64,000 nt of DNA, taken from IMG/VR virus record IMGVR_UViG_3300036820_000002, positions 1 through 64,000 of that record, one strand, 5' to 3'. Shown one piece after another: positions 23,329-32,170 of the stretch. The DNA comes from a virus. Numbering within the stretch: position 1 is the stretch's first letter; the number at the start of each line of letters is the position of its first letter. The notes beneath the pieces were generated by a model, which was given only the letters and a program-made list of their open reading frames with translations, searched no databases and was not told the origin of the DNA. The position numbers were made by a program, and so were the translations under genes.

Positions 23329-25034
23329 CGCGCACCAGCCAGGTCGGTGCCAGCAGCGGCGCCAGTACTGCCAGCGCCGTCCCGAAAGGAGGGGTCCAGC
23401 TCCTTGCTGCGCTGCTCCAGCCAGTCCCGCACCCGGATGGTACTGCCGTCGTCCAGCGGCGCGGCAGCATCGAGCTGGGCGCCGCTGAGGGCCATCTGCC
23501 AGACGGCGCGCAGCTCGTCGATGGTGGAGGCGCCGCCGATCAGCGCGGTGATCTTCGGCAGCAGTTCCCCGCCTTCCTGTTTCACGGTCCTGGTCCGGGC
23601 CGGGCTGGCTACCGGGTGGGCGGGACGTGCTCCCCGGACCGCTTCCCCCGCCGATGCCACCGGGTTCTCGGCGGTGGGGTCGGCGCGGTCCCCCTTGGCC
23701 CACAGGTCCAGGGCTACCCCGAACCGCATCGCCGCATTGCGCAGGCTGTTCCGGACGACTATCCCGTTGGCGGTGTACTCGTGGCTGCCTTCGACGCTAA
23801 GGTTCCAGACTTCTCCTGGTCCGGCGTCCAGCACTGCCACGACAGCTACCGCAGCAGAAACGTGCCCACGGTCGCTTGGCGACGAATTCGGTTCCGCATT
23901 CTTCGCAGCTGCGATTGTCCCTGAAGGATCCCTTACGGGGGCGGATATAGGCCGTTCCCTCTCGACGACGCCGACGTTCCCTGCAGGCGGGAGAACACCA
24001 GCGGCTCCATGGGCGAACTGCTGTGTACGACTCGTTGCATTCGTCACAGAGCCGCTCATAGGTGACCTGGTGGTCGTGGTGCCATCGTGCGTGATCCCCC
24101 GGGGAGAGGGCGACAAGGTTTCCGGGATCGTTGTCAAGCGGGTCAACGTTGCGGTGATGGACGTGCCAGCCTTCTGGAATCGGTCCGTGTGCCGCTTCGT
24201 AGATGCCGACGTGAAGATAGGTACGTGGTGCAGTGGTCGCCATGAAGTAGACACGACGATGCCGGTCGGGATGACCGGGCTGCCGCCGGTACTGGCGCTG
24301 GTTCCAGGCGATGTCATCTGCGCCTGCGTTTTTACGGTACCCTGCCACGTGTAGAGCATATCGCCGTTACGCAACGCGTCCATGCACTGCAGGCCGCGAT
24401 TCGCGGTCGGAATACGGTGATGCGGTGTTCCGACGATCACGCGTCCGTCGGCCAGCAGTGCGGCCTTCGTGGGTGCGGCCGGGTGAGAAAGCCAGTGGTC
24501 AGTCACCCGGCGCCAGCCTTCACGGGTGGGTACCAGGTCCCCGACGCGAACATCCTCGATGCGGACGGCGCCGCGTGCGGTCTGTACGGGCGTACCACGG
24601 AGCAGGCAGTCGCCGATCAGGACTTTCACCGCGTCGTTCTGGCCGCTGGGCACAGATCCGTAGCCGAGCCGCGACACCCCCCCGATGGTGAGCCTGATCC
24701 ACAGCCCGACCGGCGACCCGCTGCTGTCCAGGTCGAAGACGGGCATGCCCCGCTCGTCGGCGGCCAGCGGTGCCCAGTTCCAGGCCGGGTCGGCGTCCAG
24801 CAGCCGGTTCGTCACATCCGCGTGGCCGACATAGTCAATGTGAATGTGGCGGACGGAGATGTAGTTGCCGCAGTCATCGCACTTGCTCTTCGGGTGCTTG
24901 TCGCAGGTCTTGCGCCGGTCGCTGCAGTCCGGGCAGGTGACCCTTGGCAGCTTCCCGATCAGTTCCCCCCCGAAGGGCTTGCGCAGGAGGGTCAGGTCCG
25001 TCACCGGGACATCGTGAGCCAGCGGGATCGTCAT
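23325..25034 (-). CDS. Rad52/Sak-like single-strand annealing protein with intein
   Basis: 569 codons. The N-extein has a zinc site (CPDCSDRRKTCDKH, CDDCGNY), then HIDYVGHADVTNRLLD, WNWAPLA, GLWIRLTIGGVSRLGYGS and DAVKVLIGD, joined after splicing to SLRNAAMRFGVALDLWAK. This is the core pattern of phage Rad52-like annealing proteins. It would coat and anneal single strands made by the RecB-like nuclease. An intein sits at codons 143-429. The C-terminal tail is disordered and Ala/Pro-rich. Confidence 0.82.
   Translation of the reverse strand: MTIPLAHDVPVTDLTLLRKPFGGELIGKLPRVTCPDCSDRRKTCDKHPKSKCDDCGNYISVRHIHIDYVGHADVTNRLLDADPAWNWAPLAADERGMPVFDLDSSGSPVGLWIRLTIGGVSRLGYGSVPSGQNDAVKVLIGDCLLRGTPVQTARGAVRIEDVRVGDLVPTREGWRRVTDHWLSHPAAPTKAALLADGRVIVGTPHHRIPTANRGLQCMDALRNGDMLYTWQGTVKTQAQMTSPGTSASTGGSPVIPTGIVVSTSWRPLHHVPIFTSASTKRHTDRFQKAGTSITATLTRLTTIPETLSPSPRGITHDGTTTTRSPMSGSVTNATSRTQQFAHGAAGVLPPAGNVGVVERERPISAPVRDPSGTIAAAKNAEPNSSPSDRGHVSAAVAVVAVLDAGPGEVWNLSVEGSHEYTANGIVVRNSLRNAAMRFGVALDLWAKGDRADPTAENPVASAGEAVRGARPAHPVASPARTRTVKQEGGELLPKITALIGGASTIDELRAVWQMALSGAQLDAAAPLDDGSTIRVRDWLEQRSKELDPSFRDGAGSTGAAAGTDLAGAR
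23748..24608 (-). other. Intein in the annealing protein
   Basis: Residues 143-429. It starts CLLRGTPVQTARGAVRIEDV, has GTPHHRIPTA as block B, and ends SHEYTANGIVVRN before +1 Ser. The central stretch in this frame is low-complexity Ser/Thr/Pro and not endonuclease-like; the endonuclease is in another frame (23797-24348). The reading frame nevertheless stays open throughout. Confidence 0.85.
23797..24348 (-). CDS. HNH homing endonuclease nested out of frame inside the intein
   Basis: 183 codons from a GTG without obvious ribosome site. YLHVGIYEAAHGPIPEG, WHVHHRNVDPLDNDPGNLVA and GDHARWHH form an HNH_3-type domain; two zinc ribbons follow (CDECNES...WCSPAC, CEECGTE...FCCGSC). The gene overlaps the intein frame for its full length. 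It may be translated by a -1 shift or as an independent gene. It could mobilise the intein. Confidence 0.75.
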   Translation of the reverse strand: MAGYRKNAGADDIAWNQRQYRRQPGHPDRHRRVYFMATTAPRTYLHVGIYEAAHGPIPEGWHVHHRNVDPLDNDPGNLVALSPGDHARWHHDHQVTYERLCDECNESYTAVRPWSRWCSPACRERRRRREGTAYIRPRKGSFRDNRSCEECGTEFVAKRPWARFCCGSCRGSAGRRTRRSLEP

Positions 25035-25152
25035 GCGGCAGCCTCTTCCCTGGAGTCAGCGGGTGCCTCACGGGGCTGCCCGTCCCTCTAAGTTACAGCG
25101 GTGTGATCATGCTGTCCAGCGCTTCTTTCATGTGTCCTGAGCTGGGAAAACA

Positions 25153-25188
25153 GTAACACCCCTGGTCAGCGGCGACCAGGGGTGTTAC
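25153..25188 (-). terminator. Terminator after the wHTH-like gene
   Basis: A perfect 15-bp stem (153-167 with 174-188) and 6-base loop, followed on the minus strand by TGTTTTCCC. It separates the gene ending at 25200 from the recombination operon. Confidence 0.8.
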
Positions 25189-25199
25189 CGGTTGTCTTC

Positions 25200-26024
25200 T
25201 TACCGGCGCTCGGGGTCTTCCCCCGTCCACCGGTACTCCTGGGCCAGCCGCCCGCCGTGCTTGACCATCTTGACGGCACGGACGTCCAGGACCCCGATCA
25301 GGGACAGGCGGCGCGCCTCCTGGCGGAAGGCTGCCCCCCGCCCGGACTTGGTATCGCAGGGCAGCGGGCGGTCCGGGTACTGCCGGTCCCACTCCTGGCA
25401 GGCGTCGTCGACGCTGAACCAGCGGTCCTGCGGCTGCGCCCGGACGAACTGCCGCAGCCACCCGGCGCCTCCTTTCATGACCGCCGAGGCCCGGACCGGC
25501 TGGTTGATGCTCCGCGACAGCAGTGCCGCGACTGCTTCCGCCCTGATCCTGGCCTGGGTGATCACCGGGTGGGTGACGCCGGAATCACGAAGGTAGGCGC
25601 TCAGTTCCCCGGCCATCACCTGGGCGCGGCCCATGACGTTCCGGGCATCCCGGGTCCTGGCGTCGTAGAAGACGAACTGCGCCCTGGCGGCGTTGCCCTT
25701 GCCCAGCTGGATGCTGAGCCGCGCTTCCGGCTGCGCCTTGGCGGTCAGCGTCCACACTCCGTCATAGGAGCTGATCAGGTTCGCGTCGGCGAGGGCGTCC
25801 AGGAGGTCGCCGGCGAGGGTCTCCCAGTCTCCCCAGACGTGGCGCACCCGGGTATCGAGGTAGGCCAGCGGTATCTGGATGGCTTTCACCAGCGCGGGCA
25901 GCCGGCATCCCTTCCCGCCGGCATCCCAGATCGCCGTCATGATCTCGCGGAACCCGTCTGCGAGCGGGATGCCGCCCTGGTGGTCCTCCTTGCCTTTCAG
26001 CCGGGCCGCGTAGCCTTCAGCCAT
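25200..26024 (-). CDS. Hypothetical protein, possible winged-helix domains
   Basis: 274 residues, overlapping the ParB-like gene by 8 bases. Helix-rich with two HTH-like regions (RLPALVKAIQIPLAYLDTRV; FRQEARRLSLIGVLDVRAV). Coupled to the ParB-like gene, so a DNA-binding partner is plausible. No family recognised. Confidence 0.55.
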   Translation of the reverse strand: MAEGYAARLKGKEDHQGGIPLADGFREIMTAIWDAGGKGCRLPALVKAIQIPLAYLDTRVRHVWGDWETLAGDLLDALADANLISSYDGVWTLTAKAQPEARLSIQLGKGNAARAQFVFYDARTRDARNVMGRAQVMAGELSAYLRDSGVTHPVITQARIRAEAVAALLSRSINQPVRASAVMKGGAGWLRQFVRAQPQDRWFSVDDACQEWDRQYPDRPLPCDTKSGRGAAFRQEARRLSLIGVLDVRAVKMVKHGGRLAQEYRWTGEDPERR

Positions 26025-27084
26025 TGGTGTGACTGAAAGTCGGCGCCAGCGGCGGCTGTGCGTTCTGCTCGGTCTGCAGCATCAGGATGTCGCGGAGGTC
26101 GATGATGGCCTGCTGGATGACCTGCGCGTTGAGCTCGCCGCTCCCGGGGGTGATGTCCACCAGCATCTCCTTGTTGCCGGCCCTGATCCACTCGCAGATG
26201 CCGTGGAGCGCGGACAGTTTAGTGCGGAGCTGCCGGGACCTGGTCACGACCGGCGCGTGACCGGTTTTCGCGCCTTCGCGGGATTTCGCCTCGGCGTCGA
26301 TGGCCGCGATCATCGCGGCCTCGCTGGAGTATCCCGCGAACTGGCGGGACAGCCCCCTGATCTCGCTTCCCGGGACGGCGCAGTCCCGCAGGAACTCCAC
26401 GTAGTGCCGGAACGGGCCGTCGTAGAACTTGGAGGTAGTCTGTCCGATAATCGCGAGGTGGGTGAGGGTGAACGACCCCGGTACCGTGATGCCCAGCTCC
26501 GTCATCCTGGTCTCGGCGTTGCGGGCGGCGATCACGTTCTTCACCGCCTGCTGGCTGCACTGGATCTGCTGGGCCAGCGCGGCGGCATCCGGCTCCGGGT
26601 CACCGGAGATCAGCTGCCGGATGAGGCGGTACAGCTCTATGTCCTTGAGGTTCTTTCCGTGAACCCGGTTGAGCCGCATCTGCAGTACCTGGAACCGCGC
26701 CCTGATCGGCTCGGTGGCGCTGGCGTAGTTGTCGTTGAGCACGATGGCGGGAAAGGAATCCCAGCCGAGCTTCGCGGCGGCGGCGTTGCGGGTGTTGCCG
26801 TCGAGGAGGTAGCCGTCCAGGGTGTAGACCACCGGGGGCATGACCAGGTTCGGCCGCTTGGCCGACGCGGTGTAGGGCTTCATTGCCTCGGCGTAGCGGG
26901 ATACCTCATAGGGGCCCGCCTTCTCTTCCTGGTCCCGGACCTGGGACTGTTTTCCGGGATCGGCGAGCGGGTAGTTCTGTTCATAGGTCCAGGTGCCCTC
27001 GCTGTACCCGAGGGTGGAGATCAGGGCTGCCGTCCACTGGCCCGACGGCGGCAGGGAGCTCGTCCTGGTGATGGGTCGTCCCAT
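26017..27084 (-). CDS. ParB/Srx-domain DNA-binding protein
   Basis: 355 residues from ATG 27084, preceded by AAAAGGAGTC. VVYTLDGYLLDGNTRNAAAAK and the following DSFPAIVLND give the ParB nuclease-like GxxR/GNxR motif. A helix-turn-helix-like AALAQQIQCSQQAVKNVIAA follows. No ParA is adjacent, so it may be a transcription or packaging regulator rather than a partition protein. Confidence 0.75.
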   Translation of the reverse strand: MGRPITRTSSLPPSGQWTAALISTLGYSEGTWTYEQNYPLADPGKQSQVRDQEEKAGPYEVSRYAEAMKPYTASAKRPNLVMPPVVYTLDGYLLDGNTRNAAAAKLGWDSFPAIVLNDNYASATEPIRARFQVLQMRLNRVHGKNLKDIELYRLIRQLISGDPEPDAAALAQQIQCSQQAVKNVIAARNAETRMTELGITVPGSFTLTHLAIIGQTTSKFYDGPFRHYVEFLRDCAVPGSEIRGLSRQFAGYSSEAAMIAAIDAEAKSREGAKTGHAPVVTRSRQLRTKLSALHGICEWIRAGNKEMLVDITPGSGELNAQVIQQAIIDLRDILMLQTEQNAQPPLAPTFSHTNG

Positions 27085-27186
27085 CGGGACTCCTTTTCTG
27101 TTCCGGTTCTGCACGCCGTAACCGCGTGCTTTGTACGGACAGTACATCCTCCTTCATCACCACGCAAATGATCCGGGAAACTTTCT

Positions 27187-27432
27187 TCACGGATGCGGCC
27201 GGATCACGGTCAGGGGCCGCCCGGGATGGGGTTCCCGGGATTCGCCGATCCCGCAGGATTCCCGGGATTCGCCGACCTCGCAGGATACGCACCAGCCGGA
27301 GACGGCTGACGTCATCTGCATCGGGGCGGTGCAGACCCAGCAGGGAAAGGGCTCCGGCGGGCGCGGCGGGGTGAGCGCCTCAGCGGCAGGATCGGTGCCG
27401 CCGAAGCGGGCAGACAGGCTGTACCACTGCAT
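27187..27432 (-). CDS. Small zinc-ribbon protein
   Basis: 81 residues from ATG 27432, with CGGAGGAAGC upstream. CWVC and CVSC are 18 residues apart. The end contains a short repeat (VGESRESCGIGESRE) mirrored by a DNA repeat of GGGATTCGCCGA. The preceding gene's stop overlaps the ribosome site, so expression is coupled. Confidence 0.6.
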   Translation of the reverse strand: MQWYSLSARFGGTDPAAEALTPPRPPEPFPCWVCTAPMQMTSAVSGWCVSCEVGESRESCGIGESREPHPGRPLTVIRPHP

Positions 27433-27434
27433 GA

Positions 27435-27836
27435 TCAGCTTCCTCCGAGTATCCGCGCCCATGTCAGTTCCGTTTCTATATCGCGGATGACGGTGCTCAT
27501 CTCGCGGCTCGCGGCGGTCATGAATTCCTGCGGCAGGTTTTCTTCCGGCAGCAGGAAGCCGTTGTCTCGTGCCCACATAATGAAACGGGGCCATTCTCCC
27601 GGAGTTGAGCACCATGCGGCGGCCAGCCCGGCGGCGGCGAGCATTTCCGGGAATTCCCCTGCCGTCACGGGATGACCTGCCGCCGGTCGGTCGGCCAGCA
27701 CCAGCAGGCCGGTGATCAGCTCCCGGGTGCTGTCATCGCCGGCCGACGCCAGGAAGCCGGTCACCGCCCCGGTGTCGCCGTCATGCCACTGCCTGACCAG
27801 GCGCGCTGCTGCCGTCAGTCCCGGTTCGGTGCCCAT
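27435..27836 (-). CDS. Hypothetical protein
   Basis: 133 residues. Helical and Ala-rich (LTAAARLVRQWHDGDTGAVT, RELITGLLVLADRPA). First gene after a minus-strand promoter. Common in actinobacterial phages by general appearance but not identified. Confidence 0.55.
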   Translation of the reverse strand: MGTEPGLTAAARLVRQWHDGDTGAVTGFLASAGDDSTRELITGLLVLADRPAAGHPVTAGEFPEMLAAAGLAAAWCSTPGEWPRFIMWARDNGFLLPEENLPQEFMTAASREMSTVIRDIETELTWARILGGS

Positions 27837-27869
27837 GCTCGCCTCCGCTGATGATCTCGGGTGAGAAGA

Positions 27870-27898
27870 AGCGTAGACCCCCGTGGTCCCATCGGCAA
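27870..27898 (-). promoter_or_regulatory. Sigma70-like promoter
   Basis: On the minus strand TTGCCG, 17 bases, TACGCT; the start site would be about 27 bases before the ATG at 27836. Confidence 0.45.
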
Positions 27899-27947
27899 CA
27901 GCCTTGCGCCGGGGTATCCTGGACCGGGACCGAAGGAGATGACTTCA

Positions 27948-28589
27948 GTGAATGCGGATGTTTTCCCGGATAGCGAAGGAATGGCATGGACGGACCTTGA
28001 CGGGGGCCTGGAGGTCTACGGGAAATTCCTCGATTCCGTCGATACCGATGACGGCGAGAGGCTTCGCTGGGCGGAGCTGTGCCTTTATAAGGTCATCGAT
28101 ACCGACGAATCCCATGATGCTTCCCTCCCTGACGCCGATGAGAACAAGGATATGTACGGCCACCCGATATGGGTGCTCCATACCAAGGGCCACACCCTGG
28201 TTTACCACCGGACCGGCCCCTGCAAGGGTGGCATCGTGGTGCGCGCCTGCGACTTCCCGCAGCACGCCGAGGATGTGGATGAGCTGGTCGGCTGCGAGCG
28301 GTGTGACCCGCCGGACTGGCAGTCCCTCGGTGAGGAGAAGCTGCGGCTGGAGGTTACCTGGTACACCAGCGTCATCTGCCAGACCGCCGACAAGCTTATC
28401 GACGCGCTGCAGCGCAAGCCGCTGTGCACGGCGTGCCACAAGGAGGAGCGGTACCACCCGCACCCGGGCTGCCAGCAGTACCGCAAGCCGCTGCCGGAGC
28501 TGTCGGCGCCGGGCCGCAACCTGATCGAGCGGGTCCGCTACTCCGAGCCGGACATCGACCGGGCCGCGAACAGGAAGAAAAGGCTCTGA
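27948..28589 (+). CDS. Hypothetical protein with zinc-like cysteines
   Basis: 213 residues from GTG 27948, nine bases after AAGGAG; an ATG at 27939 abuts the same site. The middle has VVRACDFPQH and GCERCDPPDW, the C-terminal part LCTACHKEERYHPHPGCQQY. Possible two-zinc protein. Followed by the CCA-adding enzyme. Family unknown. Confidence 0.6.
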   Translation: MNADVFPDSEGMAWTDLDGGLEVYGKFLDSVDTDDGERLRWAELCLYKVIDTDESHDASLPDADENKDMYGHPIWVLHTKGHTLVYHRTGPCKGGIVVRACDFPQHAEDVDELVGCERCDPPDWQSLGEEKLRLEVTWYTSVICQTADKLIDALQRKPLCTACHKEERYHPHPGCQQYRKPLPELSAPGRNLIERVRYSEPDIDRAANRKKRL

Positions 28590-28635
28590 CGTGATAGAGT
28601 GCCCGTGAACGGATAAGAAGAAGGACGATGTTTCC

Positions 28636-30057
28636 ATGAGGCTGGACCGCAGCATCCTGACCCCGGCCGCGCGCCGGGCGCTGAAGGCGTGTGCTGATGC
28701 AGGTGGCCGTCCGGTGCTGGCCGGAGGGTGCGTCCGCGACGCCCTCCTTCACGTTGATATCAAAGACTTCGACGTCGAAGTCTACGGTGACGTGGATCCG
28801 GACCGTCTCTGCGCGGAGCTGTCCGCCATCGGGGCCGCCGATCTCACCGGCAAGGCGTTCGGGGTAATGAAGGTGCGCCTCCTGGGTGAGGAGATCGACG
28901 TCTCCCTGCCCCGCCGCGATATCAAGACCGCAGCGGGGCACCGGGGATTCGACGTCGTCACGGGCGGCGACCTTTCCCCGGAAGACGCGTCGGCGCGGCG
29001 TGACTTCACCGTCAACGCGATGATGGCCGACCCGCTTACCGGGGAGGTTACCGACCGCCACGGCGGCCTGGCTGACCTCTACGCGGGGGTGCTGCGCCAT
29101 ACTGGTCCCGCGTTCACCGAGGACCCGCTGCGGGTGCTGCGCGGGATGCGGTTCGCGGCCCGTTACGGGTTCACTATGGCGCCGGAGACCGTCCAGCTGT
29201 GCCGCAGCATCAGCGGCGCGTTCGCCGAGCTTCCCGCCGGGCGTGTCTGGGGGGAGTTCCGGCAGCTGGGCACCCGGGGCACGGACATCACCGCCGGGCT
29301 GGCGGTGCTGGCGGACACCGGCTGGGAGCGCCACTTCCCGCAGCTGGCTGCTCTTCACGGCATTCGCCAGGACCGTCGCTGGCATCCCGAAGGGGACGCT
29401 CACGTCCATTCCGGGCTGGCGGCGGACCAGGCGGCCCGGCTCGCTGATGAGGCGGGGCTGCCCGGCGATGACCGGTTCGTCGTCGTGATGGCGGCGCTGC
29501 TGCATGACCTGGGGAAGGCGGCCCGGACCCGGCATGCCGGGCTCGCCAGCCGCCTGCTGCGCCGCCGCATCACCTCTCACGGTCATGCAGCCGCTGGGGT
29601 AGAGCCTGCGGTCGCGTTCCTGCGCGCCGCAGGCTGCCCGGACGGGCTGATCATGCGGATCACCCCGCTGGTCAAGGAGCACATGTCCTGCCAGGTCCGG
29701 CCGTCCCCGCCGGCGGTCCGGCGGCTGGCCCGCCGGCTGCAGCCCGCCACCCTGGAGGAGCTGGCCCTGATCTGCTCCGCTGACCGGAAAGGACGCGGCG
29801 ACCCGGATGCGGCCAGCGGAGCAGATGCCTGGCTGGAGATGGGGCGCGGCCTCAGCGTGCAGGAGGAGCCAGTACGCGGTATCCTCACCGGGTATCACCT
29901 GATCGCCGCCGGGATGATTCCCGGCCCCGCCTTCCGGCCGGTGCTGGCCGCTGCCGTCACGGCGCAGGATGCTGGGGAATTCGCCGACGAAGAGGGGGCG
30001 CTGCAGTGGCTTACCGGGAACTACCTCCCGGCTGCAGTTCATTCTCGCAGAGCCTGA
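28636..30057 (+). CDS. cca: CCA-adding enzyme / tRNA nucleotidyltransferase with HD domain
   Basis: 473 residues. AGGCVRDALLHVDIKDFDVE is the class II nucleotidyltransferase motif (GGxVRD, DxD), then RRDFTVNAMMADP and EDPLRVLRGMRFAARYGF for head, neck and base recognition, and an HD domain (AALLHDLGKA). It repairs or adds the 3' CCA of tRNAs. It precedes an island of 42 tRNAs of which only four encode CCA, so the functional link is direct. Confidence 0.92.
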   Translation: MRLDRSILTPAARRALKACADAGGRPVLAGGCVRDALLHVDIKDFDVEVYGDVDPDRLCAELSAIGAADLTGKAFGVMKVRLLGEEIDVSLPRRDIKTAAGHRGFDVVTGGDLSPEDASARRDFTVNAMMADPLTGEVTDRHGGLADLYAGVLRHTGPAFTEDPLRVLRGMRFAARYGFTMAPETVQLCRSISGAFAELPAGRVWGEFRQLGTRGTDITAGLAVLADTGWERHFPQLAALHGIRQDRRWHPEGDAHVHSGLAADQAARLADEAGLPGDDRFVVVMAALLHDLGKAARTRHAGLASRLLRRRITSHGHAAAGVEPAVAFLRAAGCPDGLIMRITPLVKEHMSCQVRPSPPAVRRLARRLQPATLEELALICSADRKGRGDPDAASGADAWLEMGRGLSVQEEPVRGILTGYHLIAAGMIPGPAFRPVLAAAVTAQDAGEFADEEGALQWLTGNYLPAAVHSRRA

Positions 30058-30116
30058 TCAGGTCCGAACGTGACGTGGCCAGGCTGACGATTGCTGACCG
30101 GGTTCACCAGGAGAGC

Positions 30117-30983
30117 ATGACCCGGATCGAACAGGAATGGCGGGGATTCGAGGAGCACAGGCGCAGGCTGCATGATGCTCTCCGCAGCATGTACAGCTAC
30201 CCTCCGTACACGATGGGCACCTACCCTCCGTACACGATGGGCGCGGATATTATGCCGGGAAGGAGCGTGGAGATGAAGCTGAATCCGCTTGCGAGTACCC
30301 GTCTTTGCCCGCACCATTGCGGATCCACTCTCGTGGTTGATTATCACGGCAGTGTCTGGTGCACCAGCGCTTCCTGTCCTGATCCGTATCAGGTCACCCG
30401 GTGGCTGAACGACGGAAAATTCGTCAACAGCGCATACGGGGTCATCTACCATGAGGGACGGCCTTTCTGGAGAGAGGCTGACGGCTCTATCGCGCTGATA
30501 CAGATACAGAAGGAACTTGTGCCTGATAAGAAGGAGATGGCGGTCTGCGAGGCCGCCCAGCCCGCGAACAGGGTCACCGCGAGCGTCCTCCCTGACGGGG
30601 TGAACGTGCTGTCCGTGCCCAGGATCGGGGACAAGGCTAAGGGAGACGCTCAGGAGCGGCTGGACCAGGCCTACGCGGAAGGTTTCCTTACCCAGAAAGA
30701 ATTCAAGGCGCGACAGGAGGCGGCTCAGGCCGCGAAGACGCAGACCGAGCTGGATATGCTGGCCGGGGACCTGCAGAAGGTGATTGCTCTTGCCCCTGTG
30801 CAGGGTAGGAAGAAGAACCGGGCGGTCATGCATCCGGCAGTATGCCTGCTCCTTCCTGCGGCCGTGTTTTTCGGGACGTCAGAAGCGCTTAGCTTCGAGT
30901 CTCATCTCCTGGCCTGGCTGTTCCTTGCGGCAGGGATTATTCTCCTGTTCTCCGGGATAATACTGGCGAGCCGGCGTAGATAA
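30117..30983 (+). CDS. DUF1707-containing membrane protein
   Basis: 288 residues from ATG 30117 with CCAGGAG upstream. It has an N-terminal coiled region, a tandem YPPYTMG repeat (two copies), a CPHHCG...CTSASCPD zinc-like segment, then GDAQERLDQAYAEGFLTQKE, the DUF1707/SHOCT-like motif, and two C-terminal hydrophobic helices. DUF1707 is an actinobacterial membrane-associated domain, so host acquisition is likely. Confidence 0.65.
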   Translation: MTRIEQEWRGFEEHRRRLHDALRSMYSYPPYTMGTYPPYTMGADIMPGRSVEMKLNPLASTRLCPHHCGSTLVVDYHGSVWCTSASCPDPYQVTRWLNDGKFVNSAYGVIYHEGRPFWREADGSIALIQIQKELVPDKKEMAVCEAAQPANRVTASVLPDGVNVLSVPRIGDKAKGDAQERLDQAYAEGFLTQKEFKARQEAAQAAKTQTELDMLAGDLQKVIALAPVQGRKKNRAVMHPAVCLLLPAAVFFGTSEALSFESHLLAWLFLAAGIILLFSGIILASRRR

Positions 30984-30994
30984 TATCACCGGAC

Positions 30995-31023
30995 TTGACC
31001 CGGGTCTGCAGTATCGGTATCTT
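30995..31023 (+). promoter_or_regulatory. Sigma70-like promoter upstream of a partial CRISPR repeat
   Basis: TTGACC, 17 bases, TATCTT. The expected transcription start (about 31029) coincides with the beginning of a 19-base CRISPR-repeat 3' segment. Confidence 0.55.
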
Positions 31024-31026
31024 CAA

Positions 31027-31045
31027 GCAGAGAATGAATTGCGAC
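31027..31045 (+). repeat. Solitary partial CRISPR repeat (3' 19 nt)
   Basis: The last 19 bases of the array repeat (GCAGAGAATGAATTGCGAC) occur exactly, far from the array; the upstream part is only weakly similar. It is followed by spacer-like DNA and then the secreted-protein gene at 31099. Confidence 0.85.
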
Positions 31046-31098
31046 AAGCTATCAATAGCGACTCGGGCAGCCGTGCTGCCTGAACAGGAAGGCAGTGT

Positions 31099-32100
31099 AT
31101 GCCCCGTCTCAAGAGTCTCGCTGCCGCCGCCGCGACCTCCGTGCTCACCTTCGGTGCAGCCGCAGGGATCGCGATGGCGACCGTGAGCACCCCGATCGCC
31201 ACCTCCAACGGCGAGGCGGGCTACGGCACCCAGAGCACCACCCCCCTCACTAACGTGCAGGCGGTCGTCACCCCGGACCAGTACGGCACCACCATTACCG
31301 GCGGCGCCCTCGGGGTCCAGCTCGCCGACCAGAAGAGCAGCACCGACTGCTACGCCGCCCAGCTGGGGTTGGTGGCGAACACCGCCACTTCCACCTACTC
31401 CGTCGAGTACGGCACCGGTAACCAGACGGGGACCTGCCCGGCAGTGGGCGTGGTCAGCGGTACCGCTCTCCCCGGGCTGACCTCGGTCCCGGACAACGCG
31501 TCGGTATACCTGAGCCTCTCCTACGTCACTCACGGGAAGAAGTTCTGCTTCCCGGTTCCCTGGGGCAAGCAGGGCAAGTGGGGGCATAAGCAGTACTGCT
31601 GGAGCGGCACCGGCAGTGATGGCCTCCTGGTTAGCGCCGAGGTGCTGGACAGCACCACCCCGGTCCTGGTGACCAAGATGATCCCGGACCCGGCTGACTT
31701 CACTTTCGCCAGCTTCGGCATCTCGCTGGACAATGACAGCGCGCTGATCCCGGCCGCCGCCGGCCTCGCCGAGCCCGCCACGGAGCAGGGGCTGGGTACC
31801 TTTACCGATGACGTCAGCGTTTACACCTCCTACGCGGACCAGGAGGTCGCCGAGTTCGACTACGCCAGCGTCACCCGGCAGGGCGGCAGTCCCGAGCTGA
31901 TCGACGGCACCGGCCTTACTCCTAACGCGGCGCAGGATGTCTCCGGCGGCAAGGTCGTCGCCGACATGCACGACAGCCTGACCGATGACGCCGTCTTCCC
32001 GCTGTCCCCGGCGGTCGGCACCTACACCCCGGTTAGCATCCACGGCGCCAGCACGATCGGGAACTCCTTCCAGGTGTACACCGGGAACTCGATCGGCTAA
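31099..32100 (+). CDS. Secreted beta-rich protein
   Basis: 333 residues; AACAGGAAGG precedes the ATG. MPRLKSLAAAAATSVLTFGA plus AAGIAMA is a signal peptide. The mature part is Ser/Thr/Gly-rich beta sequence with four or five cysteines and no catalytic motif. It resembles small exported actinobacterial proteins rather than virion parts. The leader contains the solitary repeat and a GGCAG/CTGCC hairpin. Function unknown. Confidence 0.7.
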   Translation: MPRLKSLAAAAATSVLTFGAAAGIAMATVSTPIATSNGEAGYGTQSTTPLTNVQAVVTPDQYGTTITGGALGVQLADQKSSTDCYAAQLGLVANTATSTYSVEYGTGNQTGTCPAVGVVSGTALPGLTSVPDNASVYLSLSYVTHGKKFCFPVPWGKQGKWGHKQYCWSGTGSDGLLVSAEVLDSTTPVLVTKMIPDPADFTFASFGISLDNDSALIPAAAGLAEPATEQGLGTFTDDVSVYTSYADQEVAEFDYASVTRQGGSPELIDGTGLTPNAAQDVSGGKVVADMHDSLTDDAVFPLSPAVGTYTPVSIHGASTIGNSFQVYTGNSIG

Positions 32101-32137
32101 GCTAGGTCCCGCCCTGGCTGAAGGCACCGAGCAGGAG

Positions 32138-32170
32138 GGAGCCGCAGTGATACTGCGGCTCCTTCTGCTT
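32138..32170 (+). terminator. Rho-independent terminator
   Basis: GGAGCCGCAG pairs with CTGCGGCTCC around a TGATA loop, followed by TTCTGCTTT. Ends the secreted-protein transcript. Confidence 0.8.

Noticed and set aside
26017-27084. ParAB plasmid-like partition system
   Set aside because: No ParA-type ATPase or centromere-like repeats were seen next to the ParB-like gene.
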